Notes: generated by a model from the sequence alone, not told the origin. A stretch of 64,000 bases of DNA from Lunatibacter salilacus (GCF_009797935.1 NZ_VOLC01000022.1:49181-113180); one strand, 5' to 3'. Shown: positions 16,830 through 26,680, counted from the first letter of the stretch. Made by a program: numbers and translations.

Positions 16830-17978
16830 ATGACGTTTGATCTAACCGAAGAACAAGTAGCTGTCCGGGATGCTGCTAGAGATTTTGCAATTAACCATTT
16901 ATTACCTACTGTAATCGAAAGAGACTCCAAAGGCATATTTCCATATGAACAGGTAAAATCCATGGGGGAGTTGGGTTTTATGGGAATGATGGTGGGTCCG
17001 GAATTTCAGGGGGGAGGAATGGATACCCTTTGTTACGTGCTGGCGATTGAGGAAATTTCCAAGGTTGACGCATCGGCTGGAGTCATCATGTCAGTCAACA
17101 ACTCACTTGTCTGTTGGGGCTTGGAGACATATGGTACGGTGGAGCAGAAGGAAAAATATCTTACCAAATTGGCAAATGGACAACTTCTAGGTGCCTTTTG
17201 CCTCTCAGAGCCTGAGGCGGGGTCAGATGCCACATCCCAAAAAACTACTGCGAGGGAAGAAGGTGATTTCTATGTCATTAACGGGACAAAAAATTGGATT
17301 ACTAATGGAGGAACTGCGGATGTCTACCTGGTAATAGCGCAAACAGATGCCAGCAAAGGCCACAAGGGAATTTCAGCCTTTATTTTAGAAAAAGGTACAC
17401 CCGGATTTGAAGTAGGCAAAAAGGAAGACAAATTAGGTATACGGTCCTCCGATACCCACTCACTGATGTTTACAGAAGTGAGGGTTCCGAAAGAAAACCG
17501 AATTGGGGAAGCTGGCTTTGGGTTTAAATTTGCCATGGAGACCCTGAATGGAGGCAGAATAGGCATTGCTGCACAGGCTTTGGGTATTGCGGGAGGCGCC
17601 TATGAGTTGGCTGTGGCCTATTCCAAAGAACGCAAAGCCTTTGGAAAACCCATATGTGAGCATCAGGCAATACAATTTAAATTAGCTGATATGTTAACTT
17701 CCATAGAAGCAGCGCGACTGTTGGTAATGAAAGCCGCCTGGCTGAAGGATCAGGGAAAGGACTATTCTGATGCGGGAGCCATGGCAAAATTATATGCATC
17801 ACAAGTGGCTATGGATGTGACCATTGAAGCAGTGCAGGTGCATGGAGGATACGGTTATGTCAAGGAATACCACGTTGAACGCATGATGCGGGATGCCAAA
17901 ATCACCCAGATATACGAAGGCACCTCCGAAATTCAAAAAATAGTTATATCCCGAAGTCTATTAAGTAAATTGAACTGA
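16830..17978 (+). CDS. Short-chain acyl-CoA dehydrogenase
   Basis: A 382-residue FAD enzyme that oxidises acyl-CoA to trans-2-enoyl-CoA and passes electrons to ETF. Family marks are MGFMGMMVGPEFQGG, LSEPEAGSD, NGTKNWITNGG, the RxAFGKP region and the C-terminal IYEGTSEIQK. The Glu of YEGTSEI is the position of the catalytic base in butyryl-CoA and short/branched-chain enzymes. Chain length cannot be fixed. It is monocistronic: a terminator precedes it and an AT-rich leader for the AraC gene follows. Confidence 0.95.
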   Translation: MTFDLTEEQVAVRDAARDFAINHLLPTVIERDSKGIFPYEQVKSMGELGFMGMMVGPEFQGGGMDTLCYVLAIEEISKVDASAGVIMSVNNSLVCWGLETYGTVEQKEKYLTKLANGQLLGAFCLSEPEAGSDATSQKTTAREEGDFYVINGTKNWITNGGTADVYLVIAQTDASKGHKGISAFILEKGTPGFEVGKKEDKLGIRSSDTHSLMFTEVRVPKENRIGEAGFGFKFAMETLNGGRIGIAAQALGIAGGAYELAVAYSKERKAFGKPICEHQAIQFKLADMLTSIEAARLLVMKAAWLKDQGKDYSDAGAMAKLYASQVAMDVTIEAVQVHGGYGYVKEYHVERMMRDAKITQIYEGTSEIQKIVISRSLLSKLN

Positions 17979-18108
17979 AAGGGGTATTTAAAAAAAATAT
18001 ATAAATTTTTTTATCGTTGTTTAGTTTATTCTAATTTTTTCTTTAATATTGTCCCATTAATGCAAGATGAATCTATACTTTTAACAAAAACAACCTAAAG
18101 CCCCCATC

Positions 18109-19041
18109 ATGGAATATTACAATAAAGTAATAGAATCGGTAGGTGTACGATATTTACGTGGGAATAATTACAAAATTGAACGACCCGTAACTATCGTTGA
18201 CTACGTAGACAATGAGAACACTGTAATTTTGTTGCACCGTGGTAGCCTTCACTTTGGTGACGATCAAGAAGTCGTAAATGAAGGTGAAATTCTTTTCGTC
18301 CCGGCTGGCAGATCGTCAAAGGTCTCCTTTGGAACGGTCACCAAAAGAAATGAAACAACCAACGATACTTTCATTGAGAACAAGAAGAAATACCTTCAAA
18401 CCATCAGTTTCAAAGAAATAAAGAACCTCGAAGATGACTGTGTTACCTCGGTGACGTTTGAAGCCAAAGTATTTGATGTGGTGAACTTTTTCAACTCACT
18501 TGGTATTCCGCCTTTTGTAATCCGCTTCAACGACCGCATTGCGTCAATCGTAGAAGATATCGTGAAAGAATCGGAACAAATTACTCCCGGCAAGGAAAGG
18601 GTGATGAAAATTTACACCGAATTACTTGTCGTAGAGATAGTACGCCATATATTGAAAAACAGGCTATTTGTGGAGGAACTTTCTACCAATAGTACCTATT
18701 TCAAAGATCCTCGACTTATAGATATGTTCAATTATATTAAAAAGAACATTGGTGGAGATCTTTCAAATAAAGTATTGGCCAAAGTTGCGAATGTATCCGA
18801 AGATTATGTGGGGCAATATTTCAAAATGCTAACCGGCATCAATCCGCAGGACTATATAGAATATCAACGCATGGAAGCTGCCGTGGAATTACTGCGAACT
18901 ACCAAAAAAAGTATTCGGGATATTGGAAAAGAAGTGGGTTATAAAGATACTGCGTATTTCTGCCGTAGATTCAAAATGATGTACGGACTTCCTGCTGGAA
19001 AAATGAGAAGGAGAGAATCTTTAATTAACGTTCAGGGATAG
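18109..19041 (+). CDS. AraC-family transcriptional regulator
   Basis: A 310-residue regulator. Residues 1-120 form a cupin-like sensory part (LHRGSLHFGDDQEVVNEGEILFVPAG). Residues 205-300 hold the double helix-turn-helix: LAKVANVSEDYVGQYFK for the first and IRDIGKEVGYKDTAYFCRRFK for the second, with the conserved GY-x3-yFxRxFK. The ligand is unknown. It is preceded by an AT-rich 130-base leader and its end overlaps the 3' end of the GGGP-synthase-like gene by 21 bases on the other strand, so convergent transcription could interfere. No obvious target operon lies next to it. Confidence 0.92.
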   Translation: MEYYNKVIESVGVRYLRGNNYKIERPVTIVDYVDNENTVILLHRGSLHFGDDQEVVNEGEILFVPAGRSSKVSFGTVTKRNETTNDTFIENKKKYLQTISFKEIKNLEDDCVTSVTFEAKVFDVVNFFNSLGIPPFVIRFNDRIASIVEDIVKESEQITPGKERVMKIYTELLVVEIVRHILKNRLFVEELSTNSTYFKDPRLIDMFNYIKKNIGGDLSNKVLAKVANVSEDYVGQYFKMLTGINPQDYIEYQRMEAAVELLRTTKKSIRDIGKEVGYKDTAYFCRRFKMMYGLPAGKMRRRESLINVQG

Positions 19042-19797
19042 GTTATACATTTCACTGTATTGCAAAACCTCGATCAGGAAGTCGGGGTTTTTTTCTGCCC
19101 GGCTGCCTATTACCACGATATCCGCTCCTGCCTGCCAAGCGGCTTTGGCTTTCTCAGTGGTGTCAATTCCCCCTCCTACAAGCAATGGTGAATTAATGCG
19201 GGCACTTATAGCCTTAATCAATCGGCTGGAAACCGCTTGGGTGGCACCACTTCCAGTGTCTAGATAAAAGTAACCCAGTCCCAAATAATGACCGGCTAAC
19301 GCCGTAGCCAAGGCCAACTCTGGCTTGTCGTTGGGTAAAGGTATACTTTGACTCATGTAGTGGGCGCTGGTGATACCTCCACCGTCCACAAGCATATATC
19401 CTGTCGGCAATATTTCCAGGTTGGTTTTTGCCAGGAGCGGTGCGGCGACTACCTGTTGTCCAATTAGCAATTCTGGGTTCCTGCCGGATATCAGCGACAA
19501 AAATAAAATTCCGTCAGCCTTGCCAGAAAGCTGGATTACATTTCCCGGAAACAGCACAATGGGTATTGGACCTATCATTTCTCTGATACTCCTGATGGTA
19601 AAGTTTAGCTTTCTGGTAGTCATCAGGCTCCCCCCCAGGAGGATCATCTCCAAGGGATAATGTATTGCTTCCGCCAACACCTTCTTAAGAAGCTGGTGAT
19701 TTTCAAATTTATCAGGGTCCACCAAAAGGGCAACAGCCTTTTTCCCAGACTGATGAATTCCCTTTAAGCGCTTCCCAATGGAATTATTCCTTTTCAC
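19021..19797 (-). CDS. Geranylgeranylglyceryl phosphate synthase family protein
   Basis: A 258-residue (beta/alpha)8 prenyltransferase of the GGGPS/PcrB family, which joins glycerol-1-phosphate to a polyprenyl diphosphate. ALLVDPDK, MILLGGSL, VLFPGN, GYFYLDTGSGA and PLLVGGGI are the family active-site blocks. I start at the GTG at 19797, giving the usual distance of about 20 residues to LLVDPDK; the ATG at 19848 would overlap the upstream gene by 65 bases and add a cysteine- and lysine-rich leader not seen in the family. Bacterial members are known in this phylum, but the lipid they serve there is not settled. It trails two small membrane genes. Confidence 0.88.
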   Translation of the reverse strand: MKRNNSIGKRLKGIHQSGKKAVALLVDPDKFENHQLLKKVLAEAIHYPLEMILLGGSLMTTRKLNFTIRSIREMIGPIPIVLFPGNVIQLSGKADGILFLSLISGRNPELLIGQQVVAAPLLAKTNLEILPTGYMLVDGGGITSAHYMSQSIPLPNDKPELALATALAGHYLGLGYFYLDTGSGATQAVSSRLIKAISARINSPLLVGGGIDTTEKAKAAWQAGADIVVIGSRAEKNPDFLIEVLQYSEMYNLSLNVN

Positions 19798-20110
19798 CTG
19801 CTGCCTGCATTTTTTCTCCCATTTTTTGAATAAACAACTTTTTGCCATAGTCCATTGCCATCCAAAAAAGCCTTTGCCTTATATTGGACACAAAAGAATA
19901 TCCTTTTCTCTTCCTGGATTTCTTTTTAAGTTTTTTAGGGGCAGATTTGCCCCTAGTCAGTCTGTATGCGGAATACGTTGCCAATCCTGAAACAAGGGCA
20001 ATTCCTGCTATTTTAAGGAAGACATCCGAATCATTTTTAACTAACTCAAGCTGCTTTTTTAAAGTTTGTTCCAATTCTTCGGAATCTCTCTCTAGATCTA
20101 ATAACGACAT
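19784..20110 (-). CDS. Small membrane-associated protein, hypothetical
   Basis: A 108-residue protein: an acidic, coiled-coil-like N-terminus (LERDSEELEQTLKKQLELVK), a single hydrophobic stretch (FLKIAGIALVSGLATYSAYRL), then a very basic segment (KKLKKKSRKRKG) and an amphipathic tail. No named family is recognised. It sits one base after the holin-like gene, with which it forms the small-membrane-protein pair often seen together with YtxH-type genes, and overlaps the GGGP-synthase-like gene by 14 bases. Confidence 0.72.
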   Translation of the reverse strand: MSLLDLERDSEELEQTLKKQLELVKNDSDVFLKIAGIALVSGLATYSAYRLTRGKSAPKKLKKKSRKRKGYSFVSNIRQRLFWMAMDYGKKLFIQKMGEKMQAAGEKE

Positions 20111-20464
20111 CTATTTTACTGGTTTGGATTTGAATAGGAATATAAACTTGGTCAAGCTGGTTTTAAGACTAGTCTGGAAGGTCAGTGTGTTCCTGATTAA
20201 AAAGAGTATCAAAAGGAGAAGTAAGTAAATCCCCCCAACACTCAAAAATCCCAAATACACACTTTCAAACAGAGTACCCAGATAGAATGCCAGAGAAATA
20301 CTTCCAAAAAGTAGAACAAACATGCCAGCCATTACCATCATAATCAACACAACCACTCTAGTGACGGCGGTACTTATGTCATCAGTGATTTTATTGATAG
20401 CAATCTTAATGCGGAGCTCTATAAGTTTCTTGACCGTATCTAAAATTTCGGAAATGTTCATCAT
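20111..20464 (-). CDS. Phage-holin-family (Holin-X type) membrane protein
   Basis: A 117-residue protein with an amphipathic N-terminal helix (LIELRIKIAINKITDDI) and two adjacent transmembrane helices (VVLIMMVMAGMFVLLFGSISLAF and LGFLSVGGIYLLLLLILFLI), the layout of the putative Actinobacterial Holin-X family. Despite the name, chromosomal copies in Bacteroidota are not linked to phage and probably act at the envelope. No phage genes surround it. It starts the three-gene minus-strand unit that ends with the GGGP-synthase-like gene. Confidence 0.75.
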   Translation of the reverse strand: MMNISEILDTVKKLIELRIKIAINKITDDISTAVTRVVVLIMMVMAGMFVLLFGSISLAFYLGTLFESVYLGFLSVGGIYLLLLLILFLIRNTLTFQTSLKTSLTKFIFLFKSKPVK

Positions 20465-20781
20465 CGCAAAGAAATTTAAAATTATGTTTTATCGATAGTA
20501 GTAATTCAACACAATTTACACAAAAACCTTGCTTAAAATTTCGAATCTCTTCCAAAAAAAAGAAAATAGGTATTTTTACTAATGGTCCCGCCTAAAAACC
20601 CTATGCAGAACAACCTGCTACTTTCCATAATTGCTGTCGAAAGTCACCCCGGGGGAAAATTCTCCCCAAAAAGAAACGTAATGGTCATTCTATTGGCTTA
20701 TCTATACTTGATTAACCATCCAAGGTGGTTAGTTCGCTACAAGTCAATTTAAAGCGGACCGGTTTAAGAATACCAGCCTTT
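20465..20781. other. Intergenic region upstream of the holin-like gene
   Basis: 317 bases. The left third is AT-rich leader. A 49-codon plus-strand open stretch at 20603-20752 has one hydrophobic segment but no relatives I can recall, so it is not called. I see no hairpin terminator or RNA gene. Confidence 0.5.
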
Positions 20782-21360
20782 TCAAAGTATCCTGTTCAAT
20801 TTCACGAATTGCAATAGCATTATGGTTTTGGCGTCTTCAATTTCTCCGTCTGAAATCATTTTCATACCCTTATCAATGTCCATTTCGAGGACTTCAATAT
20901 TCTCATGCTCGTGATCCATGCCGCCGCCTTCACCTTTCTTCATGGCACTGGAATATGAGGCAATGAAGAAGTGCAACTTTTCTGTCACTGAACCCGGAGT
21001 CATGTAGGCCTCCATGACCTTTTCAACCTCTTTGATTTCATACCCAGTCTCCTCCATAGTTTCTCTGCGGATGCAATCTTCTGGATTATCTTCATCCAAA
21101 ACTCCTGCACAAGCTTCTATCATCATCCCTGAGGAATTGTCATTGATGTAGGTAGGAAGTCGAAATTGACGGGTAAGGATGACCGTTCGATTTTCCCGAT
21201 TATACAATAAGATCACTGCTCCATTACCCCTGTCATAGGCCTCCCGGCTTTGAACTTCTACCTTCCCGTCTGGCTTCCTATATTCGAAGGTCACCTTTTT
21301 CAATATATACCAGTTGTCGGAAAGTATTTCTGTTTTTAAAATTTTAATTTTTGGATCCAT
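20782..21360 (-). CDS. nudK: GDP-mannose pyrophosphatase-like NUDIX hydrolase
   Basis: A 192-residue NUDIX hydrolase with the NudK arrangement: NWYILKKVTFEYRKPDGK near the start, VILTRQFRLPTYIN, and the Nudix helix RRETMEETGYE, preceded by the acidic AGVLDEDNPEDC typical of NudK. MTPGSVTEKLHFF follows. NudK cleaves GDP-mannose and related nucleotide sugars; related ADP-ribose pyrophosphatases share much of this, so the exact substrate is a family inference. It is a single gene on the minus strand. Confidence 0.87.
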   Translation of the reverse strand: MDPKIKILKTEILSDNWYILKKVTFEYRKPDGKVEVQSREAYDRGNGAVILLYNRENRTVILTRQFRLPTYINDNSSGMMIEACAGVLDEDNPEDCIRRETMEETGYEIKEVEKVMEAYMTPGSVTEKLHFFIASYSSAMKKGEGGGMDHEHENIEVLEMDIDKGMKMISDGEIEDAKTIMLLQFVKLNRIL

Positions 21361-21409
21361 CGCGTATTCTTAATTCAGAATTGGTAATGAAATAATTTCT
21401 TTCTAAAAA

Positions 21410-22984
21410 TCATGGTTTGTTCACAAGATCGAGCTTTACCTGCTGTATAAATGCGTCCTTTTGTGGATTTAAGGTAAAGAAAACCCGGATATTATTCTTT
21501 TGCCCAATTAAAATAAAACTACCTCGCAACTGGTTTAATGGAGTCAGTTCAGAAATTTCCAAAATAGTCCCTGCCTGCTCAAAGAGACACTTGGCATTGG
21601 TTTTACGTTGTTCCAGTGCTTCGTCCAAGAAGAAATTGTCAGCAAATATTCCCAATTTTCCTTCCTCCCAACCAGTCAAAACTTCTACAAGTTCGGATTT
21701 TCTCTGCTCTAAAATTTTGGATGCAGGTAAACTTCGTGGCTTCAAGTCAGCTATTGCAATCAACGTATCTAACGCAATAGCGTTTATACTGGTGGGAGCT
21801 CCATAGGTCCGGTTGCTGAATGAAACTATGCCAATGCCATAGTCAGGATATATTCGCCACTCACTTCCAAACCCAGGTAGTCCGCCACTGTGGGCGATGC
21901 GGACGATTCCCCGACAATCCTTTTGCCAACTTACTCCGTAGCCGTAGGCAGTTACTGCGGGACAGTCCGCACCTCCTGGAGTTTTTGCTTCTGTTAGAAG
22001 GGCGTTCATTCGTGAGGGCTGATGCATTTCACGGATCGAGCTTCGCAGTACAGGACCAGTCTCCGGATCGTCCCGAGGTGGCCATGCATCCAAATGTAAG
22101 GCAATATATTTGCCGAAATCCTCAATAGAGCTAATAAGGCCTCCCATTGCCCCATAGGATCCGTCATGCAAATACGGGACAGCCTCCCATTCACCCTCCT
22201 GCCAAAGGTAGCCAAGAGCGAGTGATTCCTCTGGGATTTCACTGTATTCCCATTCTGTACTCTCCATCCCCAAGGAAAGTAAAATTTCCTCTTTGATGTA
22301 TAGTTGATACGGTCTGCCACTGACATTAAATATGATTTTTCCTAAAAGAGCATAGCCTAAATTGCTGTATTCATAATTGATGCCGGGCACATTGGAAAAG
22401 GAAACCCCTTGCCTTAGAACATCTAATAATTCTTCATCCGTCGCATCGAGTTGCCGATCCCCCCAAGGATTGTCTTCCGGAAATCCGGCTGACATGGTCA
22501 TTAGATGTTGAAGCGTTATTGCGGGAGCGTCAGCTGTGAGTTGGCCCGCAAGGTTCATTTCCGGGATATAGTTGGATACCGGATCAGTAAGGTTGAGCTT
22601 CCCTTCATCCCGTAGTTTCAAGATAGCCATGGAAGTGAAACTTTTACTCATTGAGGCAATTCTATACAAGGTATTTGTGTCGGCTTTTGTTCCGGTTGAA
22701 AGATTGGCGGTCCCGTTGCTGCTTGCGTACATCAGTTTCCCATCCGCCACAATCCCAAAACTGATAGATGGGAAATGATTGGTATTGGCATAATCCAGAT
22801 AAAGCTGCTCGATAAGGGGAAATGCCGCACTCATCCGATTAACGGCGTCTGGGTCATTGAATATTGGAGCCGAATAGGGGTGGGTGGATGTACTATTTTT
22901 CTCGGTTGGTAGTGCAGTTTGGGGGAAGGCCCTCAAGGATAGGCAGCCGAGCAGAAAATAAAGCACTATCGTATGTTGACGCAT
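21410..22984 (-). CDS. Secreted serine hydrolase, class C beta-lactamase/D-alanyl-carboxypeptidase fold
   Basis: A 524-residue periplasmic or secreted hydrolase. I start at the ATG at 22984, which begins the signal peptide (MRQHTIVLYFLLGCLSLRAFPQ); the longer reading from 23035 adds 17 residues before it. The penicillin-binding-protein fold is shown by ASMSKSF (S-x-x-K nucleophile motif, about residue 98), YSNLGYALLG (Y-x-N) and AHSGGLPGF (in place of KTG). A C-terminal domain of about 130 residues is fused after it. Such proteins cleave peptides, esters or beta-lactams, and the sequence does not separate these. Confidence 0.9.
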   Translation of the reverse strand: MRQHTIVLYFLLGCLSLRAFPQTALPTEKNSTSTHPYSAPIFNDPDAVNRMSAAFPLIEQLYLDYANTNHFPSISFGIVADGKLMYASSNGTANLSTGTKADTNTLYRIASMSKSFTSMAILKLRDEGKLNLTDPVSNYIPEMNLAGQLTADAPAITLQHLMTMSAGFPEDNPWGDRQLDATDEELLDVLRQGVSFSNVPGINYEYSNLGYALLGKIIFNVSGRPYQLYIKEEILLSLGMESTEWEYSEIPEESLALGYLWQEGEWEAVPYLHDGSYGAMGGLISSIEDFGKYIALHLDAWPPRDDPETGPVLRSSIREMHQPSRMNALLTEAKTPGGADCPAVTAYGYGVSWQKDCRGIVRIAHSGGLPGFGSEWRIYPDYGIGIVSFSNRTYGAPTSINAIALDTLIAIADLKPRSLPASKILEQRKSELVEVLTGWEEGKLGIFADNFFLDEALEQRKTNAKCLFEQAGTILEISELTPLNQLRGSFILIGQKNNIRVFFTLNPQKDAFIQQVKLDLVNKP

Positions 22985-23233
22985 CTTCTTTGAAATCAGT
23001 GTACAGGGTGGAACATTGGAAAATAACCACCCCAAGATAATTCAATCTTTCAAAAAAAACCTTATCTGCCACTGCATATGTTGAACTAACGCGAATAGGT
23101 AATTATGAAGAAATTATTAATTGTTTTTCCGATGGATTGTTTGTTGTTCAATTTGATTATTTTAGCCCGTCGTTGGAACGCTGTCAAACCTTAATGCAAG
23201 ACGGTTGTCACTGATTTAATTTAGCCCCCACCT

Positions 23234-24553
23234 ATGTTTCATATTCCGTTTGTCTCTAAAATCCTTTCTAGAAGCGGACCTTTCGGTATGAGCTTGTTTG
23301 CTGCAGGCATGGCGTTCCTGACCTACAGCAGCATGTATGCATTTCGGAAGCCCTTTGCTGCGGCCACATTTGACGGGGAACTACTCTGGGGGATGGATCT
23401 GAAAGTCTGGTTGATATTGGCACAGACATTAGGGTATATGGCCAGCAAGTTTTACGGGATCAAGATGATTTCCGAACTGACCAAAGAGCGCCGTGCGTTG
23501 TTGATTTTTAGCCTGATAGGTGTTTCTTGGCTTGCCCTGTTGGGTTTTGCCATGTTGCCTGCTCCCTATAATGCGTTTTGCTTTTTAATAAATGGATTTC
23601 CCTTGGGGCTAATTTGGGGCTTGGTTTTCCATTATCTAGAGGGTAGGCGATTTACTGAAATGATGGGCAGTATTCTTGCCGTAAGTTTTGTTTTATCCTC
23701 CGGATTAGTCAAGACGGTAGGAAAGTTTCTTTTGGACGACTTTGGAGTGGACCCCTATTGGATGCCTTTTTGGACCGGTGCCTTATTTGTACCATTACTG
23801 ATTTTTGCGGTATTAATGTTAAATCAAACACCCGAGCCGAATGAAGCCGATATTGCGCTAAAGACCCAACGCCTGCCCATGACAAGGAATGAACGACAGT
23901 CCTTTTTTAAAAGCTTTAAACCGGGGATCTTGTTGTTGATTTTAGTCTACATGATGCTAACAGCACTCCGGGATATTCGAGACAATTTTGCCGTGGAAAT
24001 TTGGGGTGGCCTAAACATTCCAGTCAATCCCGAGTTGCTTACCCAGACAGAGATCCCCATCACGCTCTTACTACTCTTGATGATGAGCCTTTTGGTGGTG
24101 GTAAAAAGTAATCAAAAAGCACTCTTTATCTATCACGGGATCATCATTGCGGGTCTTGGCCTATGTGTTGGAAGTACACTACTGATGCAGGCTGGATTTG
24201 TAGATCCTTTTTGGTGGGTGGTGGCAACAGGTACGGGAATATATATGGCCTATATTCCGTTCAATTGCCTGTTGTTTGATAGGTTGCTGGCAGCATTCAA
24301 ATATGCGGGGACCGTGGGTTACCTGATGTATTTGATTGACAGCTTCGGCTACCTGGGTTCAGCGGGTATTATGATTTTTAAGCAGTTTGGCAATGTGCAG
24401 GCACTCAGCTGGCTGCAGTTTTATTCCAATAGTATACTCATGCTACTAAGCTTGGGTATTTTATTCATGGTGATAAACGGACTGTATTTTCACAAAAAAT
24501 TAGCGAAAAACCAGAAAATGATGGAATCAAGTGTTGAGGTTCCTCAGCTATGA
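23234..24553 (+). CDS. DUF5690 family MFS-like membrane protein
   Basis: A 439-residue integral membrane protein with about twelve hydrophobic segments, in the arrangement of major-facilitator transporters, and the DUF5690 hallmark at the N-terminus (TYSSMYAFRKPFAAATF). A charged loop between helices 6 and 7 (RLPMTRNERQSFFKSFKPG) and the ALRDIRDNF motif are also typical. The substrate is not known. It is a single plus-strand gene between the serine hydrolase and the flippase-like gene. Confidence 0.88.
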   Translation: MFHIPFVSKILSRSGPFGMSLFAAGMAFLTYSSMYAFRKPFAAATFDGELLWGMDLKVWLILAQTLGYMASKFYGIKMISELTKERRALLIFSLIGVSWLALLGFAMLPAPYNAFCFLINGFPLGLIWGLVFHYLEGRRFTEMMGSILAVSFVLSSGLVKTVGKFLLDDFGVDPYWMPFWTGALFVPLLIFAVLMLNQTPEPNEADIALKTQRLPMTRNERQSFFKSFKPGILLLILVYMMLTALRDIRDNFAVEIWGGLNIPVNPELLTQTEIPITLLLLLMMSLLVVVKSNQKALFIYHGIIIAGLGLCVGSTLLMQAGFVDPFWWVVATGTGIYMAYIPFNCLLFDRLLAAFKYAGTVGYLMYLIDSFGYLGSAGIMIFKQFGNVQALSWLQFYSNSILMLLSLGILFMVINGLYFHKKLAKNQKMMESSVEVPQL

Positions 24554-24640
24554 TCAATTTTCAGGATATCCCGATTTAAGTGAACGTAGACCAATCGTCC
24601 ACAGCTTCCTCTTGGGTTTAATCATTTAGGTCCTATGGAT

Positions 24641-25741
24641 TCAGATTTTGCTGTTTCCTTTCTGGCCTTTTACTTCTTTTTTCTTGTTTTCATTGGGCTT
24701 TTTGAAGAAGACCTGTCTGATCCATTTTGGGAGGAAGATGGCACCTAGAATCAGATAGGGATAATAGGAAAACATCCTCCACAAAATACTGGTGACGAAG
24801 GTATACCCCACCAAAAATTCCTTGAAAAACTGAGAAAAGAAAAACTCCGCCGTACCACTGCTGCCCGGAGTTGGTGAAATCATCATGACCACCCACATAA
24901 TGATCTGACGGGCAAAGACAATTACATGCTCGAACATATCCAGTATGTTGAATGCCGATACCAGTGCGTTGAGCATAAAATACCGGGACGACCAGATAAA
25001 AATAGTTGCCGATATGATGATGAGCCAATATTTAAGAGGCTTTCCTCGAATTTCTTTGGAAGCTTCAATGATTTGGTCACCGTACATGTTGGCGTTATAT
25101 TTCCATTTTCGAATCCATCTAATGGAGAAAATTTTCAAAAGGATCCATTTAAACACCCGGGGTCTGTAAAATAAAGCTCCCGCCATTAAAATGGAATAAA
25201 AGGCATAAAGGGAATAACTTGCCCAAAACAGGTATTCCATACTGGACCCCAACCTCATCTCCAGAACCCTACTAGTAGGAAAAATATGTCCTTGGGCAAA
25301 AAACAAAATAATTGGAGCACCTATTACAAAGAAAAGATTGTCCATAATTGCGGTAAGCATGGTAAATGCCAACGCTTTTCCTAGAGGAATCCCTTCCTTT
25401 TGTAAGATAAATGCCGCCACTGCTGTTCCCCCAACTATGGATGGGGTGACCGCAGATGCAAATTCCCACAGGATAATAACATAGATCGCCCGTGTCCATG
25501 TAAGGTGTTTGTCCGTTACCTCACGGATTCGGTACATGTACCCTATGTCTCTCATGACAATGAATAGAACTGCCAGAAGAAGGTAGGGAATAGAAGCGTC
25601 GAAAACCCCCCGGAGAGTTTGGGCGTTGACATTGGGGTCGAGGTAGAACATCAAAAAGACGATCAGCAATCCAATGAACACGGGCACCCACACTTTGTTG
25701 GGGTTTAAGGTCCTAAAAATTTCCTTATTGTCTAATTTCAT
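24641..25741 (-). CDS. Second lysylphosphatidylglycerol-synthase-type (flippase-like) membrane protein
   Basis: A 366-residue membrane protein of the same LPG_synthase_TM family as the gene at 15009 but more distant from it. Blocks are RDIGYMYRIREV, FASAVTPSIVGGTAVAAF, LTAIMDNLFFVIGAP and SPTPGSSGTAEFFF, and about eight transmembrane helices are visible. The C-terminus is basic (KKPNENKKKEVKGQKG). No transferase domain is attached. It lies upstream of nothing obvious and 85 bases from the scpA stop, on the same strand as scpA, so co-transcription with scpA is likely. Confidence 0.85.
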   Translation of the reverse strand: MKLDNKEIFRTLNPNKVWVPVFIGLLIVFLMFYLDPNVNAQTLRGVFDASIPYLLLAVLFIVMRDIGYMYRIREVTDKHLTWTRAIYVIILWEFASAVTPSIVGGTAVAAFILQKEGIPLGKALAFTMLTAIMDNLFFVIGAPIILFFAQGHIFPTSRVLEMRLGSSMEYLFWASYSLYAFYSILMAGALFYRPRVFKWILLKIFSIRWIRKWKYNANMYGDQIIEASKEIRGKPLKYWLIIISATIFIWSSRYFMLNALVSAFNILDMFEHVIVFARQIIMWVVMMISPTPGSSGTAEFFFSQFFKEFLVGYTFVTSILWRMFSYYPYLILGAIFLPKWIRQVFFKKPNENKKKEVKGQKGNSKI

Positions 25742-25826
25742 CTGTTCGTAATTGTTTTTTCAATGGCCAGATGGAATCTCGCGACAATAATCGTCCCTCC
25801 GTGTGAAGTTTTAGTTAAGCTCGATT

Positions 25827-26582
25827 TCATAGGGTTTCTACAGGTATCGACTCCAGTTTTTCTACCCAAAAATTATTGAAACCATCTCCAATCTTGATAG
25901 TAACTAAGGATAACTGCAGCAACTCCAAAATGGCCAAGAAGGTATAGATGACAAAGATCTTATCGGGTTTCATGGCGATGAAGTCAGTAAATGGGATTAT
26001 TGGTTGATTGTTAAGTTGATCCAGAACTAGTGTTTTTTGTTGCTCGATGGTGTATGGATATTGGATGACTGTATGTGTGGTATCATCACTTCTCGAAGCA
26101 AATTTAAACATTACTTTTTGATATATCTTTAAAAGTTTGAAAAGGTCCAGGTCCTGCATTTCAGCATCGACATCATCTACCCGGGACATTTTCTTCAGTT
26201 CATCCACCACATTGCCCCTATTCCACTTGGACATGCGTATCTCTTCCATTTCTGCAAGTTGCCCAATTACTGATTTGTATTTTTTATACTCCAGTAAGTG
26301 ACGGATCAATTCCTCCCTGGGATCTATTTCTTCCCCTTCTTCGTTGAATTCAGGCCTTGGAAGAAGCATTTTAGACTTGATTTTCATCAGAGTCGCAGCG
26401 AATAAAATAAACTCACTGGCAACCTCTATCTCCATTTTTTCCAATGTATGAATATATTCCAAAAAGTCATTTGTGATTTTGGCAATGGGTATATCATAAA
26501 TATCCAGTTCATCCCGCTCTATGAAAAAGAGCATCAGGTCAAAGGGACCCTCGAAAAGCGGTAATTTGATTTCAAAACTCAC
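25827..26582 (-). CDS. scpA: Segregation and condensation protein A
   Basis: A 251-residue kleisin that bridges SMC heads in the bacterial condensin. The N-terminal block (FEGPFDLMLFFIERDELDIYDIPIAKITNDFLEYI) is the SMC-neck-binding domain; ASEFILFAATLMKIKSKMLLPR follows; the C-terminal winged helix is less conserved (FLAILELLQLSLVTIKI). scpB and smc are not in the window. The gene is divergent from dxs. Confidence 0.96.
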   Translation of the reverse strand: MSFEIKLPLFEGPFDLMLFFIERDELDIYDIPIAKITNDFLEYIHTLEKMEIEVASEFILFAATLMKIKSKMLLPRPEFNEEGEEIDPREELIRHLLEYKKYKSVIGQLAEMEEIRMSKWNRGNVVDELKKMSRVDDVDAEMQDLDLFKLLKIYQKVMFKFASRSDDTTHTVIQYPYTIEQQKTLVLDQLNNQPIIPFTDFIAMKPDKIFVIYTFLAILELLQLSLVTIKIGDGFNNFWVEKLESIPVETL

Positions 26583-26680
26583 TGGTTACGATTTTATTTT
26601 GTTAAATTTGCGCGGATATTAGAATTCAAAGATATTACTTATCTATGTATTTCTTTAAACGGAGAAGTAATTTCCTGATG

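Noticed and set aside
20603..20752. 49-codon open frame with one hydrophobic segment
   Set aside because: No relatives recognised and no promoter-like element; not distinguishable from chance.
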